A DNA stretch of 64,000 nucleotides from Himantopus leucocephalus (lineage: Eukaryota > Chordata > Aves > Charadriiformes > Recurvirostridae): contig RSEF01000004.1 of assembly GCA_003993805.1 (NCBI GenBank), positions 5,952,617-6,016,616 on the forward strand. Reading direction: 5' to 3'. Position numbers and translations under genes: made by a program. Positions 34,481 to 48,179 of this stretch are shown in pieces (position 1 is the stretch's first letter; each line of letters opens with the position of its first letter). The notes below the pieces were generated by a model, which saw nothing but the letters and a program-made list of their open reading frames with translations, did no database searches and had not been told where the DNA came from.

Positions 34481-37384
34481 AGGGAGCAATTAGGACAGGA
34501 TTTTAATGAATACATACGAACTGGGGGGTTCCCGCCGGGGGAAAGGAGAGGTTCGAGCTCGGTCTAGAAAAGTGTTCACACATACGGCAGTAAAACACAC
34601 TTAAACGGGAACTCTTTACTTCGGGGCTAATTATATTAATCTTTGCCACGTTACCTGTTTAAAATCCGGCTGTCGAACAGGCAGTAGCTGTAGCTGTCCG
34701 AGTTTGGGGGGGTGTGGGGGTCCACTGTGACTGTTGTCACACTATCGCAATAATTTACTATATTTCCTTGATGAGAAGAACGCTTTTTGTCCGTGTTCCT
34801 CCCGGAAGGTTTGCTAGTTAACGGTTTGGTCGCTAGTACAGGGGGAGATTTGGGCTTTATTTCGATACAGGCTGCACTTTAAATTTAAGCGTTTCCAGCT
34901 GCAGGTGGAAGGTGAGCGTGTGTGGGAAAGCAAAGGGCTCTGCGAGGAGCGGGGAGGGGGTGCGAAGGGTGGCAGAGCTTTTTCGCGAGTGGTTTTTCAT
35001 CTCTACTGTGTGTTGTCGTTTGTTTGTTGTGTTTTGTTGTTTGTTTTGGGGTTTTTTTCTTTTTTAAATCAAAGCATTGAGATGCTGGTGGATGGAGAGT
35101 GCTATATAAATGCAAATTTCGTTCACTTCTGTGCGCCGTCATCAGGGGCGCAGGTGAACCGCGGTTCCCAGGCTCGGGAGCGACGCGGGCGCGTGGGGAT
35201 GAATGAGCATCGTGGGGAATAAAATCAGCATCTCTGAGGCTCCGCTGTCCCTGCTCTGGTTGAAGCAGCTGTGGGGGTGGCTGGGCAAGGGGGTGGCACC
35301 GTGCCCCTGGAGCCCTCCCAGCCCCGGCTTGGGGCTCGTATCCGCAGGAGGGAAAGGGGACGGCGTGGTGGCTTTCCGTGTAGTGACCTCGAAAGTGCAC
35401 TGGAGTCCAACACATAACGACTACAAATCCTTGCCCTTTTCAAACGCCTTTACACGTGTTAATTAATTAATCCTGCTTAGTTTGATCTGTTTGTCGATGA
35501 ATTGCACGTGAGCCACGTTGAGGAGCGGTTGGTTGTTGCTGCTGCGTGAGTGAGGTGAAGGCCGGCAGCAGCAAGGGCTGGTTACTGGGAATTGTCTGAT
35601 AGCAGTCTTCATCTTTCGGTGGGAAAACACTCCTTTATTGCAATATAGGGGTTCTGTTGTCCATCTTCGCCCGAGGTGGGTTGCTCCTGTCCTGCAGCTG
35701 GGATGGACGCACTGGCGCAGAGGCTCCGGCTTGCAGGGTGCCTGGTGGGGATGCGCCACTGTGTCCCCGAGTTGGACCCAGCAGGGGACAGTCCCAGCGC
35801 ACAGCTCTTGCTTCTCTGGGGTGGGTGAAAGTTTCTGTTTGAGTGCTGAAAGCTCCTTAAAGCCTCCGGCTTTGTCTCTGCGCGCCGCGGGGGTTGCTGC
35901 TGCTGAAGCTGCAGTTCTTGCTTAGCTCTGCTGGTGACAGTGTCGTCTGAGTAAAAAAAACCATTGTGGCTCTCAAGAAGCGCTCGGTGCCTCTGTCCCA
36001 GCTCCGCCGGGATGCGGGGACTCAGCTGGGTCCCTGGGACACGTGCGGCTGTGGGCAGACGGATGGCAAGGGTGGTGGGTGCCTGGGACGTGGGAGCAGG
36101 AGAGAAGGTTGAGTTGGGGATGGGAGGAAGCAGGTGAGGAGGAGGAGGGATGAAGTGCAAGAGGCTCAGCTAAGTTTTAGCTAACTATCCAGACATTAAA
36201 TTTGCTCAAGCTAGCCAAAGTTCAGACTAAAACTGCTGCGACTGGTTTAAAAACGCCCATTGCCCTGGAGGGTGCTCAGATCCTTAGCCAGTGTGCAGTG
36301 AGGTCCCCTGGGTGCTGGGTTGGTTCAGACCTCTGCTCGCAGGGGTTTTTGTGGGGGTGCACCAAAGAAGCACCCAGAGATGGTCATACGGTCACGTGGA
36401 AATTGGAGGTGGCAACCGGCCAAGGCAGCTGGAGGTCTGGAGCCATCCAAACTCTGGAGAGCACAAAAGCAGTTTTGGTTTTTCTGTTGGATCACAACAG
36501 GTACAGCGCCCTGTACAAAATAAGGTACTTGGATGAATCCACACCTTCTCCATGCCTTGCCGTGCCCACCCACCCCAGCTGTGGAATTACATTTTACAGA
36601 GGATCTGTTGGCTGCCACGTCCCCAGCCTGTAGGCAGTCTATATGAGACTGCATTTCTCCGCCACGGGAGAAATGAGCTGTGTTTTTAGGCCCGTGGTGG
36701 CCAGCGTCCTTGAGAGGAGCAATGCTCAGCTGTGTATAACGTGCATCAGAAAATTCCACAATAAGTGAAGCCAACTGGAAACTTGGATGGGAAGGGATTA
36801 GTTGATGAAATAAACAATGGCACACTGCTGGTCTCCCTTCACGTGAGCGTGATGAGTGGGTAATTCGGGTAACGAGCAGAAACCAAGAGCCCACCCTGCC
36901 TACTGGTGGGCTGCAGGAGCAGGGGAGTCCCTGGGACTCGGTCTGACCATGGTGTGATTCAGGTTGTTGGTGTCACCCGATGCTTCCAGTCCTCTGGAAA
37001 TCAGCTGCTCTTAATTGTAACCTGCACCATCCCAGGGCAAGTGCCTCCTCCTGCTGGTTACCCCCCCCATTTTAAAAATAAAGAGCAGCACTCACTGTTT
37101 GATGTGAGGATGATGGGCCTTCTCGCACCTCCAACCTCCGCTGCTCTTGGTGAACAGCTCGCACCTTGTGGTCTCCCTGCAGCCGTGGTGTCCCCAGGCT
37201 GCGCGGGTGCCAGGGATGCCACTTACTGCACAAGTCCCTGCTGATGGAGAGGGGCTGGGTGTGCTTGCATGCAAAACTTGTTTTCCCTGGGGCTTTTCAG
37301 CTTCAATGTGGCTCTAAAGATAAGTTTTCACACCTAAGGAGCCTGGCAGGTATCTCAGATGTCTTTTGCGGGGCATAGCAACCC
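34481..37384. other. Intergenic, mixed, with a modest CpG-rich part
   Basis: No recognised gene. A CpG-richer stretch lies at about 35130-35200 (GCGACGCGGGCGCG) beside GT-rich simple sequence at 35005-35060. It is too short to call a CpG island. Frames on both strands around 35.6-36.2 kb lack domains. Confidence 0.5.
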
Positions 37385-37425
37385 TTTTTTTTGGGGGGGG
37401 GGGGGGGGAGGACCTTGTTAATTAN
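37385..37425. repeat. T8-G16 homopolymer run ending near a single-N joint
   Basis: Eight T then sixteen G (37393-37408), with an N at 37425. Long G runs are hard to sequence and probably caused the contig break. Confidence 0.7.
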
Positions 37426-38340
37426 GTCCTTTCTTTTCAGAACAAGCTATTCTGTGAAGAACGAAAAAAAAAAGAGACCAACAGAATAATTTGCTTAAGA
37501 CTCAGATTCACAGCAGCAAGTAAGATATAATTGCACCCTTTGATCTTCAAAGATCTCATCCAGTGTCTGCTGAAGTCAGTGAAAGCCACTCTGTTTGACT
37601 TCAATGAACGTTTTATAATATACAACTCAGAAATATCCTTCCATTTTATCTATACACGTCTGATGCCTCTCTGGTGAAAACAAACTTCAGCGTGTAAGTT
37701 TGGGCATTTTAACATAATTTTATGTGGCATGAAAGTGTTTCATATTTGAACATGAAAGGAATAAAATTTGTTTGCCCAAAAAAACACAACCGCTATTAAA
37801 GAAGCGCGCGTGGCATCAAGCCCAGATCACCTAATAGGAGTTTATGCAACACTTGTAGCTGCATCAGCATTGCCGAAACAAGCGCTCAGTTGCTAATGAG
37901 CTGCCAGCCCAGCAGCGATGCTGCCATCTGAAAACCTTTCCGGTCCTTGGCATCTGCCTGGAAAAGAGATGCGTAAGCCCAGGAAATTATCTTCATTATG
38001 CCAGATTAATTCTGCACATAGTCCGGTGTTTTAGCCCGCTGTAAAGCTGGAGCTATCTCTATGTAAATGCACTAAATAATTATCTGAGATTTGCCTCTAT
38101 GTGGGGGTTTGGTGTTTTCCATCTGATGTACATCCTCAGCAGTAAATGTTACGGACGAGTCCGGAGGGGAAGGTTTTAGCAGCATGAGGAATTTGTAATA
38201 GAAATCAAATATTAGTACAAGCAAGATGATATCTTGCCCAAATGAGACTTGATTACATAATTAATCTTGATAGTTATACATGATTTTGTGTGCGTGTGAT
38301 TTGAATACTGGATTAAAAAGCCAGGAGATGAGTCACCGAG
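37426..38340. promoter_or_regulatory. AT-rich block resembling conserved noncoding elements
   Basis: Repeat-free AT-rich sequence. It includes GCCAGATTAATTCTGC near 38003, an inverted repeat GCAAGAT-GAT-ATCTTGC at 38221-38237, and 13 bp further a GATTA and TAATC pair around TAATTA at 38251-38266, which is a bicoid/OTX-like palindromic arrangement. No coding potential is recognised. Confidence 0.35.
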
Positions 38341-41300
38341 ATGATCTGGTTTCTTGGGGAAATCCAGGCAAAAAGGTGGATTTACCACTGAGCAAAATTT
38401 GCATGGGCTCTGGGATAAGTTTGCAGGATTTTATCCTGCTTAGATGCTGACGGAGGCCTTTCCCTGTGGAAATCCTGGACCAGAGCTACCCACCGTACAG
38501 GCCAGAAGGAGAAAAGCAGTTCAGCACATGCTCGAGCACACCGACCACCAAGGGGAACAGAGCCCTCCGTTATAGTTAAGCTCGTGTTTTTGACAAACAG
38601 GAATGCCTTTGACGATGCACTAATGATCGCCAGCATCAAGGCATCAATACGTGTTCTTCAAACATGTCACCACCTAATGGGACGTACCCTTCTGTGCACA
38701 GCCATGGCTGCAGTACCTTATCTTTTCTTCTTTCCAGTCTAGCTTGTGTCTCATCCTCTTTCTCTGCCGTTATGGCTTTGTACGCTCCTCTCCGTCTCCT
38801 AGCGTTTTCGGTCAAGGGAGCAGCAGGCGGCGGTCCTGCTCCCAGGGTGATGCACCCCATGGGGTGGGTGTTGTGGGAAGGTGCTCTCACTAACATCGGG
38901 CTCTGCAAGCTCGGCCAGGGCCCCACCAGCAGGGACAACCATTTTTTTTTTATATTTTTTTTTAATAACCTTTTTATTCCCTATTTTCATATGGACTGGT
39001 TGTAATGGGGGGGGAAAGTCTCAGCGTTTGGTCCTTAGATTTACTTGTCAGTGGGATTGCTCTAGTTCTCCCACTTGCATTGGGAAGGCTGCTCGTAGGG
39101 CGTGTAGTTCAGCAAAGCAGAAAAGATAACTCCTGTAACAATCACTTCACAGGCTGATATATATATATGTATATTTTTAATTATAGCAGGATAGTTGTTA
39201 CTCCTCCTTGAGTCCCCTGGAGTCTGTTAGGAGTCTGGTGTGAATGGAGAAAAAGCCCCTAGAGAGGCTTTGAAAAAGCAAACACATGCCTGTGTTCAGT
39301 GCGTGTGGGTGGAGTATGACAGAACATAATCTGCTACTGGAATAGGAATTACCAGCATTTCTAAAGAGACTGAAGTTTTGGATCATGCAGAGGGAATACT
39401 GAGTCTTAATCACTATCATCACCTTTGAATCATGCACACGTGATTACCCTACCAGAAAGATGCAGGTGGGAGAGGGGGTGTAGGAGAGTTGAGAAGATAA
39501 AGCAAGCTGGTGAGAAACCATGAGCACAGGTGCCGCAGGTCAGTGGTGTGGTACGTACAGCTGAGTGGGTTGGATTTGGTGCTTGCAGATGGTTTTGTGA
39601 CTGGCATTTCAGTCTTGCTGGGTTTGGAGGAATTATTCTGGATGAGAGATTGCTATCCTGCGAGCTGGAGTCAGAGCAAGGCGAGAGGAGAGAAGAGGAT
39701 GGAGCAGCAAGCCCAGAGGGAAAAGTGCTCTCCACGGTGGTGGGGATGAACATGGCGGGGAAAGGAGCCTGCGTGGATGGAGTAGCTTGCCAAGCTCAGG
39801 TGACTTCCATAAAGCTTACTGTCGTCACCACACGTGTGAGACTTCCTTATGTTAGGAGAAACCTTAGGAGCCAGATACAGCCACGATGACAGATAGACGC
39901 TGCAATGGAGCTCGTGCCCATTGGTGTCTCTGGTGTTGTACATTAGGATCAGTTCAAGACACAGACACGTGATCCAGCATCGCAACCAAGGAGTATAAAT
40001 GCCACCATGTTCCCAGGAACATTTTTAAGCTCCTGCTATTAAAGATAGCTTTACCTACAGCTGGGATCAACTGGACGTAGCTCAATTTTAATGGTGCAAC
40101 AGTGACAACCAGTGGCCAGCTGGGCTAATCCGGCACCAGTGCCATCCCTCCAAACCAGGGCTGGGCATTTGGAGGTGATTGATCCTGGAGGGGGCCGGGG
40201 TCACACTGGCGCAGCTCTGCCCAAGTGGTGGGAGATAGCCCCCCAGAGAGGCTCTTGAGAGCAGCAGGCTTTCATGTTTCCTTCTGCAGGGTTGTGATCC
40301 CATTCTGCTGACTGGTGAATCATCAGCGTAGTGGTTTTGGGCTGAATTTCTGGTACTGGGTACTGCTGTAACACAGTCAGAGGACAACGTTTGGTGTAGA
40401 TGGTCACAGAGGGCAGAGCATGTCCTCTATGCTTTGGGAAAAAGGGCTCAGGTTAAGCCTCTGATGCTGCCAATTTAGATTTGGAGATGCGCTCGCCTCC
40501 AAAGCCTTTATTTTCTTATTGTGCCCTTGCGTGCTGCAAACGGACCTGACCTCATGGTACGTGGTTGGACATCTCATATAAGACTTTGCTCTGTGTATCT
40601 GGGAGGGAAGCAGTAAATGTCTGTTCGCCAAAGGTCTGTTTGTAACCCCGCAGCTCCGTCAGCCCCCTATGAGATTTGGATCCTGTAGGTTTACAGAGTG
40701 CGTTGGTCCAAGTGGCCTCTCCTGCGGCATCTGCCTTTTGGGGAGGTGAGGGTCCTTGGGGCCAAGTGGGGTCTGGACTGGGAAATGTAATGAGATCTTG
40801 TCCAATGTGTCACCAACTCTATGGGCAGTGCTGCTCTGGAAGCTGTCACAGTATGTTGGCTCTGTGTCCCTGCTTTGTGCTGGCCGCCCCTAAGGTCCAC
40901 AAGCACTGGGTCATCCCAAGTGGTGTACCCGCCAGACCCTTCACACGGGGACATACCAGAGCAAAGCCACTGTCTCCAAAAGCTCAGTTTTGACTTGAAC
41001 TTGGACAGCATCAGCCCCTCTTCTGTTGGTGTGAGCGAGACGGTCTTGGGCAGGGGCGAAGCAGCCGGCATCCCGCCTGCGCTGTGGCTCAGAGCATCTT
41101 CTTCGCAGCCTCAATTCACTCTTTGTTTGCCGATTTTGGTTTTCCCTCCCCTCAACCTCAAAGAAGTCAGTTAGACCCCAAAGTGCTTGTCTTGCTCTTT
41201 GTTTACGGAGGACCCTGCCATCAACCAAACACTTTTATCCCGGGAAAAGCAGAAATCCCACTGCCCGCCTCCACCTTGGTGCTCCTGCATCCCGCTCGCA

Positions 41301-42433
41301 GCATCCCCGAGGACTCGGCGCCGTGTCTAGCGCACCACCTCGCTGCAGCCTTTCCCCTCCCGAGAGAAATGCGGGGCTCGAGGTCCTCCTGCTCAGCGTT
41401 TGCCATCTGTTTTGGGCAGGCCTTGGTCCCTTTCCCAGGGAGGTGGCAGCGTCCCTCCCCGGGGCCACCGCAGGGCGGGCACACGGGGGAGGACAGCCTT
41501 TGCTTTTCCCCTGCATGTTTGGCAGTTCAAAGGCTGTTGGTCTCCTCGTTGCTGCTCACGAGTCGGTCGATGATGCAGATGTGCGGATCTGGTTATATCG
41601 CAAAGGAAACCGTGGTTTCGTGAGCCGAGGTTTGACCAGCTCGAGGTATCTAGCCGAGTCACGGGACTGCCAGTAAGTTGCCATTTGCAAGATCTGGACC
41701 GATTTTTGAGAGTTTGGGACTAAGGTAAGCCCCTTGCGAGCTGACGCACGCAGCCCGAGGGTACTGACCCTTCCTGTGTGGTGGCCGGTGCTGGACCACG
41801 CAGTCCCATGGGCATCTGTGATGCCCCTGAGACACCAGGAACCAGCCTGGGCCCTTGGCAGACAAATTTTGCTGAAATAAAAAAAATAATAATAAAAAAA
41901 AAAACTCTGGGGAAAACTCTTTGTTCTTTCCTGGCCCAACGCAAACATGTTGTATGTCCCAGTTTGGAGTTTCTCGGGTGAGTTGCAGCTCCCAGTGAAG
42001 CGGTGCCGACTTCCACCTGCAGCGCTGGTCAACTTAACTAGGACTAACTTGTTTGATTGGAGTTCATAGTTCATAAGATCTTAAATCCTCGCCCCGTTAG
42101 CCGATTTGACCTCTGGGGCCATTCAAAACAATTCTGTTGTGTGTGTTTTGGGGTTTTTCAAACTTAGTAATTGATTTAAAAGTGTAAGATTTTGGGGTAT
42201 AAGAGCACCCAAGCATGAAGCTGAGCTGCTCCTCGGTGGGGAGAGGCAAAGCAGAGCCCGGCTGACACCGCGCTGCGCCCGGAGAGCCGGGATGGAGCCG
42301 AGGACCCGGCAGCGCATCGCCGTCCTCCCCTCCAGGCGCCCTGGGTTGGGGTCCGCTCTCCTCCTGCGCCTTGTTTCCCTGACCAGACTGGGCTAAAAGT
42401 AAAAAGTAAAACAGGAGGTGAAACCCTTTACTT
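38341..42433. other. Intergenic, mixed to GC-rich
   Basis: No recognised gene. A TA repeat lies near 39157-39170 and an A-rich stretch at about 41878-41903. The GC-rich part at 41270-41510 has many overlapping frames but no domain. Confidence 0.55.
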
Positions 42434-42513
42434 CTGTTTGTTAATCTTTCTTCTTCTATCTTTCTTTCTCCTTTCTTTTTTTTCCCTTTCTTGCTTTCTT
42501 TTTTTTTTTTTTT
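42434..42513. repeat. Pyrimidine-rich low-complexity tract at the gap edge
   Basis: Mostly T and C, ending in at least 16 T at the gap. The downstream flank (42614-42720) is also T-rich, so the gap lies inside low-complexity DNA. Confidence 0.8.
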
Positions 42514-42613
42514 NNNNNNNNNNNNNNNNNNNNNNNNNNNNNNNNNNNNNNNNNNNNNNNNNNNNNNNNNNNNNNNNNNNNNNNNNNNNNNNNNNNNNNN
42601 NNNNNNNNNNNNN
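42514..42613. other. Assembly gap (100 N)
   Basis: One hundred Ns within a pyrimidine-rich tract, probably an arbitrary gap length. Confidence 0.95.
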
Positions 42614-43800
42614 TTATTAGCAGGGCTCCTTTTTTCTCTCTCTTTTGCCTCAATAGAAAGAAAAAAAGTTTTGTCAGCACTCCTGTTTCTTTTGTTGTTT
42701 TCTTTTTCTCAGAAGTCTTTTCTGCTTTTATCCTAATCCCAGGCATGCATGAGGGAACAGTTGTGCTCTGTTGTTTGTCTGTTCTGCTAGTTTTGAACCA
42801 GTAGGGCTCCCGCTTTGTTCTCTTTATTTTCTGAACACAGAAAGGTAAAAGAGTAGGAATAGCGATTGAANATTTAGATTTAATTCATTTTTTTGCCGTG
42901 TTGGTAATAATTAAGGGATGACGACAAATAAAAAAAAAAAGTGCGAGGAGGGGGAAAAAAAAAAAGGAAAAGGAAAGAAACCTCTTTTCACCTCTTTGAG
43001 ATCAGAGTTTTTGCTACCCAGAACAATTTAAACTTGCACCCCTCAAAAGGCTGCACTTCTGTGTTGTCCAATTTATTCGCTTTCTGGAACCAGACAACGA
43101 TTTAACATATGCTGGGGCTCTTGGTTGGGTTTCCCCCTTCCTCCCCGCGCACAGAATTGCTTCTTTCTAGAGACAGTTTTATGATTGAAGCGTGTATTTG
43201 AAAAGCAGCGTTAGGCTGCTTTACCTGTTGCGATGTCAGCCTAATTTTCAAGTCAGACCTGGGTTTTAAGCTTTATATTTACGGCTTTAAATCCGCTCTG
43301 CTGCTTCTCAGCTTTTTGGGGTGTGCGTTGCAGGACTGTCAGCAAAGCTTGGGCAGGTTTTACGATTGGTTGTTNTTTTTTTTTGGGGGGGGGGGGGTAT
43401 TTCTTTAATAGTTGGGCATACTGGCTGATAAATTCCCTGAAACGTTTTAACAAATTAAACTAAAACTAAGCACGGATCCATCTGTTTCTGTTTCATCCCT
43501 GCAAAACAAACCTTTTATGATTTTGGTATCCCACATGTGCTTGTTCTCTGTTGCCATGGAGATGCCGTAGGCCCGAATTTTTTTTTTTTTTCCACAGGCT
43601 CTTACGATGAAGTTTTTTTTGAAAACTGTTTTGATTAATTTTTCCTCCACTTCAACTTCTCTCTCACTTAAACTGTTTTCCCCCTTTTGTTTCCCACTTG
43701 ATTTATGGCAGGTCGCTGTCATTTAAATAGATGCGCGTTTTGAAATTCCTTCTTTCTGTTCGAATGCAAAGGGAAAAAAAAAAAAAGGGGGGGGGGGGCG
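42614..43800. other. Intergenic with several homopolymer runs and single-N joints
   Basis: Single Ns lie at 42871 and 43375. The second is followed by 9 T and 13 G (43385-43397). Another A13-G12 run lies at 43774-43798. No gene is recognised. The density of purine homopolymers makes this a weakly assembled stretch. Confidence 0.6.
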
Positions 43801-44330
43801 GGAAATAACCCATGCAAGTCATGCTCAAAGACTTGGTTATTGTTGCTTGTTGGATTTCTGCTCTCTGTGGTTGTCGGGCCTAATTCAAAGTAATTCAGGC
43901 TACTCAGTGGGGGCAGTGCATAGCTCCACAGGAAATTATGATAGCAAAAGTCTTCCTGTAGAGCTCTACACTTGGCACTACAAAGTGCCTCGGGCTGCGG
44001 TTACCTGAATAGGGTTGAATTAGACCAGACAACCGCATCATCCCACTTCTTAATCTATTAGAGCGATATACAAGTGGCAATTGTTGATTGCAAAAATGGG
44101 ATTAAGAGGCTCTTCAAGTGAATTGATTTTCTTGTGAGAACAAAAAGAGGAAAGAGAAGGCGCGTTTGAATCACACAGCCAGAAAGTTTCGTGAATGGGT
44201 TCCACTCCAAATGTTAGAATTAAAGCAATCAGTGTTTCCCCATGGAGCATGCAGGTGAGAGGAATAAACTGCTGAAAAATAGAAAATGATGTCCAAAACT
44301 TAAAGTTTGAGGCGCTCTGGCCGAATCACA
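43801..44330. promoter_or_regulatory. Noncoding-element-like block with an exact palindrome
   Basis: Unique DNA with TAATTCAAAGTAATTCAGG near 43882, the perfect 14-bp palindrome TGTAGAGCTCTACA at 43957-43970, GGGATTA near 44098 and TTCAAGTGAATTG near 44115. No coding potential is recognised. The regulatory reading is an inference. Confidence 0.3.
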
Positions 44331-47300
44331 GCTCTCCCCTCCCGCCAACCCCCCTCCCTCCCTCCCTGCTCCCGGCAGCAACAACAAATCCTTGTTTCAG
44401 CCAAAGACTTTGTTGCTTTTCGACAGCCTCTTCTTATTATTCTTTAATCTTGATTTTTACCAACACGTTTCATTTATTTATTTTGCTTTCACCCGGGGAA
44501 GAAAAGGGGAGAAAAGGTGCTTTGACTCCTCCTGGTTTTCCCCGAACCTTTCCACTTATTCCTTCTCCCACCAAGATCAAAGCAGTGCCGTGTCTCTCCC
44601 AAGGGACCTCCAAAACATGCTCCCGGGGTAACTCCCTGGGGGTTTCACTCAGCCCCACCGGGGCTTACTTTTGCCCTCAGGGCTACTATTTTTCACTGCA
44701 ACTACAAGTTTTGTGTGGTCATAAATGTCCCCTTAACCTCAGCATACTATCCATTGGGAAGAGCAGATGCCGGCATTCACGCCTTGCTGAGATGGGTCCT
44801 GCTATTTATTTTTGGATGCCTCTCGGTGATGCTGGAAAATCATTCTGCCTGGGCTGAAAGATAAGGTGTTGTGCGTACATGTGGTGGACACTGAGCTGCA
44901 CGGGTGAAGGCACGTCCCATGCCGGACGTACCGGAGGATGGTGCTCGCGCAGGGCTAGCTGTCAGCAGTGTGGAGAATAGAAATGACACCCAGCGGGGAA
45001 AAGGAGCTGCCGGAGCAGATGGAGGGAGCCTGGCACTAGCGCAGGTGGTGGGACTGGCTGGGAGGAGATAGTGGGGAAGGTCCCCTCTCGGGCACGGGGA
45101 TGAGAAACCTCTCCTCCCACCATAAAAGCATGAGAGCTCACCCTGGGAGCACGGCATAGGGATGCAGGGGGTGAGCTGCTTTCAAGTGGCTTCAAAGACT
45201 TTGGGGAGGGGAAGAAGCAGCTGAACTCGACCTTCGTCCATGCGTTGGAGGGGACGTGTCCATCCTCATCACGTCATGGCCAGCGTGGCTGCTCAGAACT
45301 TGTCATGGGGTTTGTTTGCCCTTTAAATTTGTTGTTGTAGGCTTGTTTTCTCACCTGGCCTCCGCTCAGCAAGCGGCTTGGAGCAGAAAGGGCTGATGGA
45401 GTCATTGCTGCGAGCTGCTGGGGCACAGCGTCCAGTGAGGCTCTCGCCTCGCCGCTTCGGGAAGGGGCAGAAGCGAACCTGGGGCAAAAGCACCATCTCG
45501 ATGCTTTACTTGATGATTCTTTATTTCAAAAGGCAGTTATGTTCTCGAAAAACCTTTCATTTCGGGCAGGCGGTGGTAGGAGAGGGCTGAGTTTCTACGG
45601 CACCGCAGACCCCTCTTACACCCCACGTGCCCGTTCGCAGGTGCTGCGAATCCAAATGAAACAATAACACAAAATGTGCCTCCTATCGAAGGCTACATTC
45701 CTACTTCCCTGAAGCCTTCACTGTGAGCAGCAACCTTAAGTCTCTTCCCAGCAAATTCCAGACCTTTCTGCACCTCTCTCAGCTCTAACAATTTTACAGG
45801 GTATAATTTCCAAAGACCCAGTTGCACGGATTTCCCCTTCTCTCTTCTCCCCCGTGGGAGGATTTTTCCCAAAAAAATCTCAGTCGCGGGATGCCAGGAG
45901 CACCCACCAGGCTCCAGCATCCCCGGGCAGCAAGCGGGCGCAAATTCCCCCTTTGCAACAACATCGCTTTCTCTAACTGCAACCTATTAATTGCTCCGTA
46001 TTTAATTACCCAAGATTGCATCAGGTCTGCATAGCGTGTTTGCGTGCGCGCTATCAATTATGTCATAATAAATGAATTTCCTTTTCAGGATTCCCCGCAG
46101 CCGATGGCCGGGCTTCTGTTCCTCCTTGACTGTTCTGACTTTGAACAGGTTTATTCAGCTGTTGTCTGCTAAGCCCTACAGAAAAGAACAATAGCTTCTG
46201 ATCTGCCTTTTATGGGTTATTGGGAACTGGTGGTCCGCACTACAGCTTTGGTCAGTGATTAACCAGAGTGAAAACAAACTACACAAGGCTAAGTTGATGT
46301 TGGAGGAGGAATGAACCCACTTCATTAAGGCTTTAAGAGGAAACCTTTTCTTCTTCAATGCTTGTTCACAACTTTTCAGGTCTCTATTTAATCACGTAAT
46401 TCTCTCTAAGTAGGAAGAGAAGCTTGCCTCACAGCGAGAGGTCTTTTGCCACATGACAACTTAGAAAGATAAATTATATATAAATATCTTCATGGGTTTT
46501 GTGGAGAGGAAACCAAATTCAGTTTTACTGCGTGCAGTTAATTTACCGGTGCCGTGGGCTTCCCGACGTCCCGTTGCAGGAGGGGAAATGTTTGCTGCTA
46601 TTGCCTTAACTTTTGGCGTGTGTGTGAGCCGGGTAAGTAAATCATATCTGGCCAGCGGCAGACGCGGGCGGCTGACGGGGGCCAAGGGCAGATGAAGAGG
46701 CAGCAATAATAGCAACCCGCCTTTACAACGCCACGGAGCCCAGATGGAAGTGCTCCGAAGGATGGGGTTTTATTCCATCGCCTGGAGAAATCGCACCCTC
46801 CTGCATCCCGGGGATTCTCTTTGAGGTTGGCACCCTGGGGAGCTAAAACTAAAGGCAGGAGATTTGGGGTGGATGGATTTGGTGCTGTTGAACGTGGTGA
46901 GCGTCTGAGGCCCGTGAGGTCCGGCCCTTGCGCTGCGCTGAGTTACCGCACAAAGCGCATCGCGTCGGGGCGGCCCATGTGCTTTTGTTTAGTGATTTTT
47001 TTTTTTTATTTTTTTTTTTAGCCTGGCAGTTACTTATGGTTTGGGGAGCATATGACTTCGACCCAAAGCACAGCAGTAATAAATCAACCCGCCAGCTCTT
47101 CTGGGGGTATACGGCAGCAGCAAAGCCCCTTGTTCCCACAGCCCCTGCGCTTCCGACGGTGTGGGCAGCAGCCCCTCCTGGCTCTCGGTGCGTGGACAGG
47201 GAGGGATAACACGGATACCCTGGGAAAAGCCAGGGAGCTGCTTGCTGGGCACCTCTGGCATCTCTACCGAGCCCCCGGTGGACAGCAGAGGCCTTCATTG

Positions 47301-48179
47301 GGCAGATGCCCGGAATGCAAAGGGGTGTGTGTGAACCTGGTGCTTGTGGGATGGGCATGGTTGATCCGGGCTCCTGGTCGTTTCCCGGGATAAACAGGGG
47401 TTGGCTTTGGGGCCAGGATGGAGAGGGTCATTGCTGGGTGGATGCGCATCACCTGGTTTTCTCATTTTGCCCTCTGAGAGCTGCAGTGGGGACGTGTGGG
47501 AGGTCCCACTCAGCAGAGGTGACTGTGCCGCTGCTGGCAGAGCTGTCTGCTGCCCCCCTCCCCGGGTTCGGCAGGGAGACCAGGGCTGGCTTCCCAAGGG
47601 CAGGGAGCGCGCAGCACCGCCTGAGTCCCCACGTGTACCCCAACACTGGCAGCTTTTCCAGGGCTGCTCCCCTCTCCTGCTGACCCCAAGCCACAGCCCG
47701 ATTCCTAAACACCCCCCCAACTACCAGGAGTGAAGCAGCATTCCCTTCTCTACCTGCCCAGAGTGATCTAAATTGCCCCTCTGCACCCATCTATTAAACT
47801 TTGTGGGGAAAGCATGAACCTCGATGAAAGGACATTTGAGGAGACATGATTTCTAGTCCCAGTGAGGCAGGAGAGGAGCAAGAAAGCGGGTCTTGCCTGG
47901 GGCACCCTCCAGCTAAGGCTCAGCTCCGCTCCTGGTGCAGCGTTGCACTGAGGAGGGATGGACCCAGCACCAAAAACAGAGCAGAAAACCCATCCCCTCC
48001 TGCGGGAATGCTGGCTGCAGCTGAACCGTTTGGGAGATACACGGTGGGGAAAAGAGAGTAAAACATCTGCAGAGGAGATCTCGCACTTCTCATAAAGGCG
48101 AGAAAAGTAACAGTTGATGCTTTCTCCTTAAACTGAATGAAGAGGGCACAATTTTCCCTCCAGTGATGCACTGTGAAGT
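44331..48179. other. Intergenic, mixed to GC-rich
   Basis: Starts with a C-rich tract (44336-44370). An AT-rich unique stretch at 45970-46090 contains CCTATTAATTGC and ATTTAATTACCC. T-rich sequence lies at 46996-47021. Frames on both strands from 46.8 to 47.8 kb are overlapping and domain-free. No gene is recognised. Confidence 0.5.

Noticed and set aside
41878..41903. A-rich stretch as the tail of a processed pseudogene
   Set aside because: No upstream sequence resembles a known coding region and no flanking duplication is visible.
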